Below the pieces are notes generated by a model. That model did not search any database. It saw only the letters and a program-made list of their open reading frames with translations, and was not told the DNA's origin. From Amylibacter sp. IMCC11727 (lineage in GTDB: Bacteria > Pseudomonadota > Alphaproteobacteria > Rhodobacterales > Rhodobacteraceae), in NCBI RefSeq assembly GCF_029854195.1, contig NZ_CP122960.1:2796001-2860000 (forward strand): a stretch of 64,000 nucleotides of DNA, written 5' to 3'. The translations under genes were made by a program, and so were the position numbers. How positions within the stretch are numbered: the stretch's first letter is position 1; every line of letters starts with the position of its first letter. Shown one piece after another: positions 63,268 to 64,000 of the stretch.

Positions 63268-63284
63268 TTGGGGCAGAGCCCCAA
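63268..63284. repeat. REP-like hairpin TTGGGGC-AGA-GCCCCAA
   Basis: A perfect 7-bp stem with an AGA loop, in a longer GC-rich context (CCGGGGTTTGGGG...). Such short GGGGC/GCCCC hairpins recur between genes in many Rhodobacteraceae genomes. Confidence 0.5.
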
Positions 63285-63346
63285 GCGGGGGCAAATGCGT
63301 GGGACAGCGCCAAGGTAAAATGGTGGGTTATACTGGTTCCACGAAA

Positions 63347-63373
63347 ATGGGGGCCAAAATGGCCCCCATCAAA
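63347..63373 (-). terminator. terminator of the DUF417 gene
   Basis: A perfect 10-bp stem ATGGGGGCCA/TGGCCCCCAT with a 3-nt loop, followed on the minus strand by TTTTCG, 30 bp after the stop. Confidence 0.85.
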
Positions 63374-63398
63374 TCAGTTAGGTTCAGATCGCGCGGTC

Positions 63399-63890
63399 TT
63401 AGTCTGCTGCGGCTGTCAGCGCGTTGCCCAGTGCGAACAAGCTTGCGAACAACAACACGATGTCTTTCAGCAGGAACTGGCCAGGAACAACCGAGATGGC
63501 CAATACACCAGTTTCAGGAATAAACACGCCAGGTGTTGAAAAGAAGAAGCTGAAAGTCACAATAAATGTTCCCACTGCGCCCAATGCGCCCAGCACAGCC
63601 AGTTTTGGTGCAAAGAACCGTGCGGTGAGCAATGCGGCGATGATCAATTCAGCCACCCCGATCAGTTTGGACACGGCCCCTTCAGACAAGAAGGCGTAGA
63701 GCCAGCCCAGAAACGGTGAGTTTTCCACCAATCCTCGGATTGCGCCTGCTTCGTAGGCGGTGAACTTCATTGCGCCGAACCACACAAAGACAAGGATCAA
63801 AGTTGCGAAAATCCCTTTGGAAGCAATTTCGGTCAATCGGTTGCCAAGGTCCTGAGGTGCAGCAGCGCTGTTTACGGTTGTATGTGTCAT
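63399..63890 (-). CDS. DUF417 (RclC/YkgB-like) membrane protein
   Basis: A 163-aa protein with four transmembrane helices; FVWFGAMKFTAYEAGAI and VVPGQFLLKDIVLL match DUF417. In E. coli RclC belongs to a reactive-chlorine response. Substrate and role are not shown. It ends the window on its upstream side at 64000. Confidence 0.85.
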   Translation of the reverse strand: MTHTTVNSAAAPQDLGNRLTEIASKGIFATLILVFVWFGAMKFTAYEAGAIRGLVENSPFLGWLYAFLSEGAVSKLIGVAELIIAALLTARFFAPKLAVLGALGAVGTFIVTFSFFFSTPGVFIPETGVLAISVVPGQFLLKDIVLLFASLFALGNALTAAAD

Positions 63891-63968
63891 GTTAGATCTC
63901 CAAATCTGTGTTTTGTTTGTTTCGGTGGCGGACTTGCCAGTCGTTGAAAACAGATCTATATGTTTGTT

Positions 63969-63978
63969 ACTGATCAGT
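63969..63978. promoter_or_regulatory. ACTGATCAGT palindrome upstream of DUF417 gene
   Basis: A 10-bp perfect palindrome 79 bp before the start codon, beside a possible minus-strand -10 element (TATAGA near 63956). It may be an operator for a regulator outside the window. Confidence 0.4.
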
Positions 63979-64000
63979 CCATAATTAATGTCCGTTGTCA

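Overview
The window reads as chromosomal DNA of a marine alphaproteobacterium, most likely of the Roseobacter/Rhodobacteraceae group. Support comes from a GapR-type DUF2312 protein, a proteobacterial GshA of about 456 aa, GlxA-type AraC regulators next to acyl-CoA dehydrogenase pairs, a BON/OmpA protein followed by a small coiled-coil protein, moderate GC and tightly coupled genes with many 4-bp ATGA overlaps. I ran no database search, so the taxonomic call is an inference.

Layout. 1-4.1 kb is visibly AT-richer and looks like an acquired accessory island. It holds a 432-bp direct tandem array (about 3.7 copies, continuing off the left edge) in which each copy carries a 75-aa lipoprotein gene, then a 517-aa protein with a polymerase-like palm signature, then about 0.9 kb without genes but with strong hairpins and GATACA repeats. 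4.2-16.3 kb is a block of exported proteins: a VWA protein, a MacB-like ABC protein, three further large periplasmic proteins in a coupled operon, a CAP-domain protein, a peptidoglycan-binding protein and a secreted protein with a repeated C-terminal motif. No kinase or known effector goes with them, and this is my best candidate for an undescribed envelope system. 16.4-24.7 kb is catabolic: an acyl-CoA dehydrogenase pair, a GlxA regulator, an FAD amine oxidase-like gene divergent from a TetR/MttB-family pair around a perfect palindrome, and a RidA-DUF1028 pair.

24.8-31.7 kb is a seven-gene MoxR operon (DUF4129, DUF4350, MoxR, DUF58, SpoIIM-like, RDD, multi-pass membrane protein), mostly with overlapping genes. 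31.9-36.9 kb has a CaiB-type CoA-transferase, a 1023-aa ABC-like protein with degenerate ATPase motifs and a cyclic-nucleotide-binding-like C-terminus, an exactly 14-bp-phased GACGCGT array upstream of it, and gapR. 37-51.5 kb is mostly housekeeping: gshA, rsmE, ubiA, OmpA/BON, moaE, moaD, pgsA, uvrC, an SDR, sppA, an EamA exporter and a proline-racemase-family enzyme. tRNA-Leu(UAA) lies at 51.6 kb.

52.7-59.4 kb is a peptide-uptake operon (binding protein and two permeases, no ATPase) divergent from two M20 peptidases, the second followed by a 56-bp triplication of its own 3' end. 59.4-64 kb carries an OhrR-like MarR regulator with two matching operators, ilvD, a zinc-ribbon membrane protein and a DUF417 membrane protein.

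Start codons were re-chosen where ribosome binding sites, signal peptides or overlaps argued for it. Long antisense open frames over GC-biased genes were left out as shadows.
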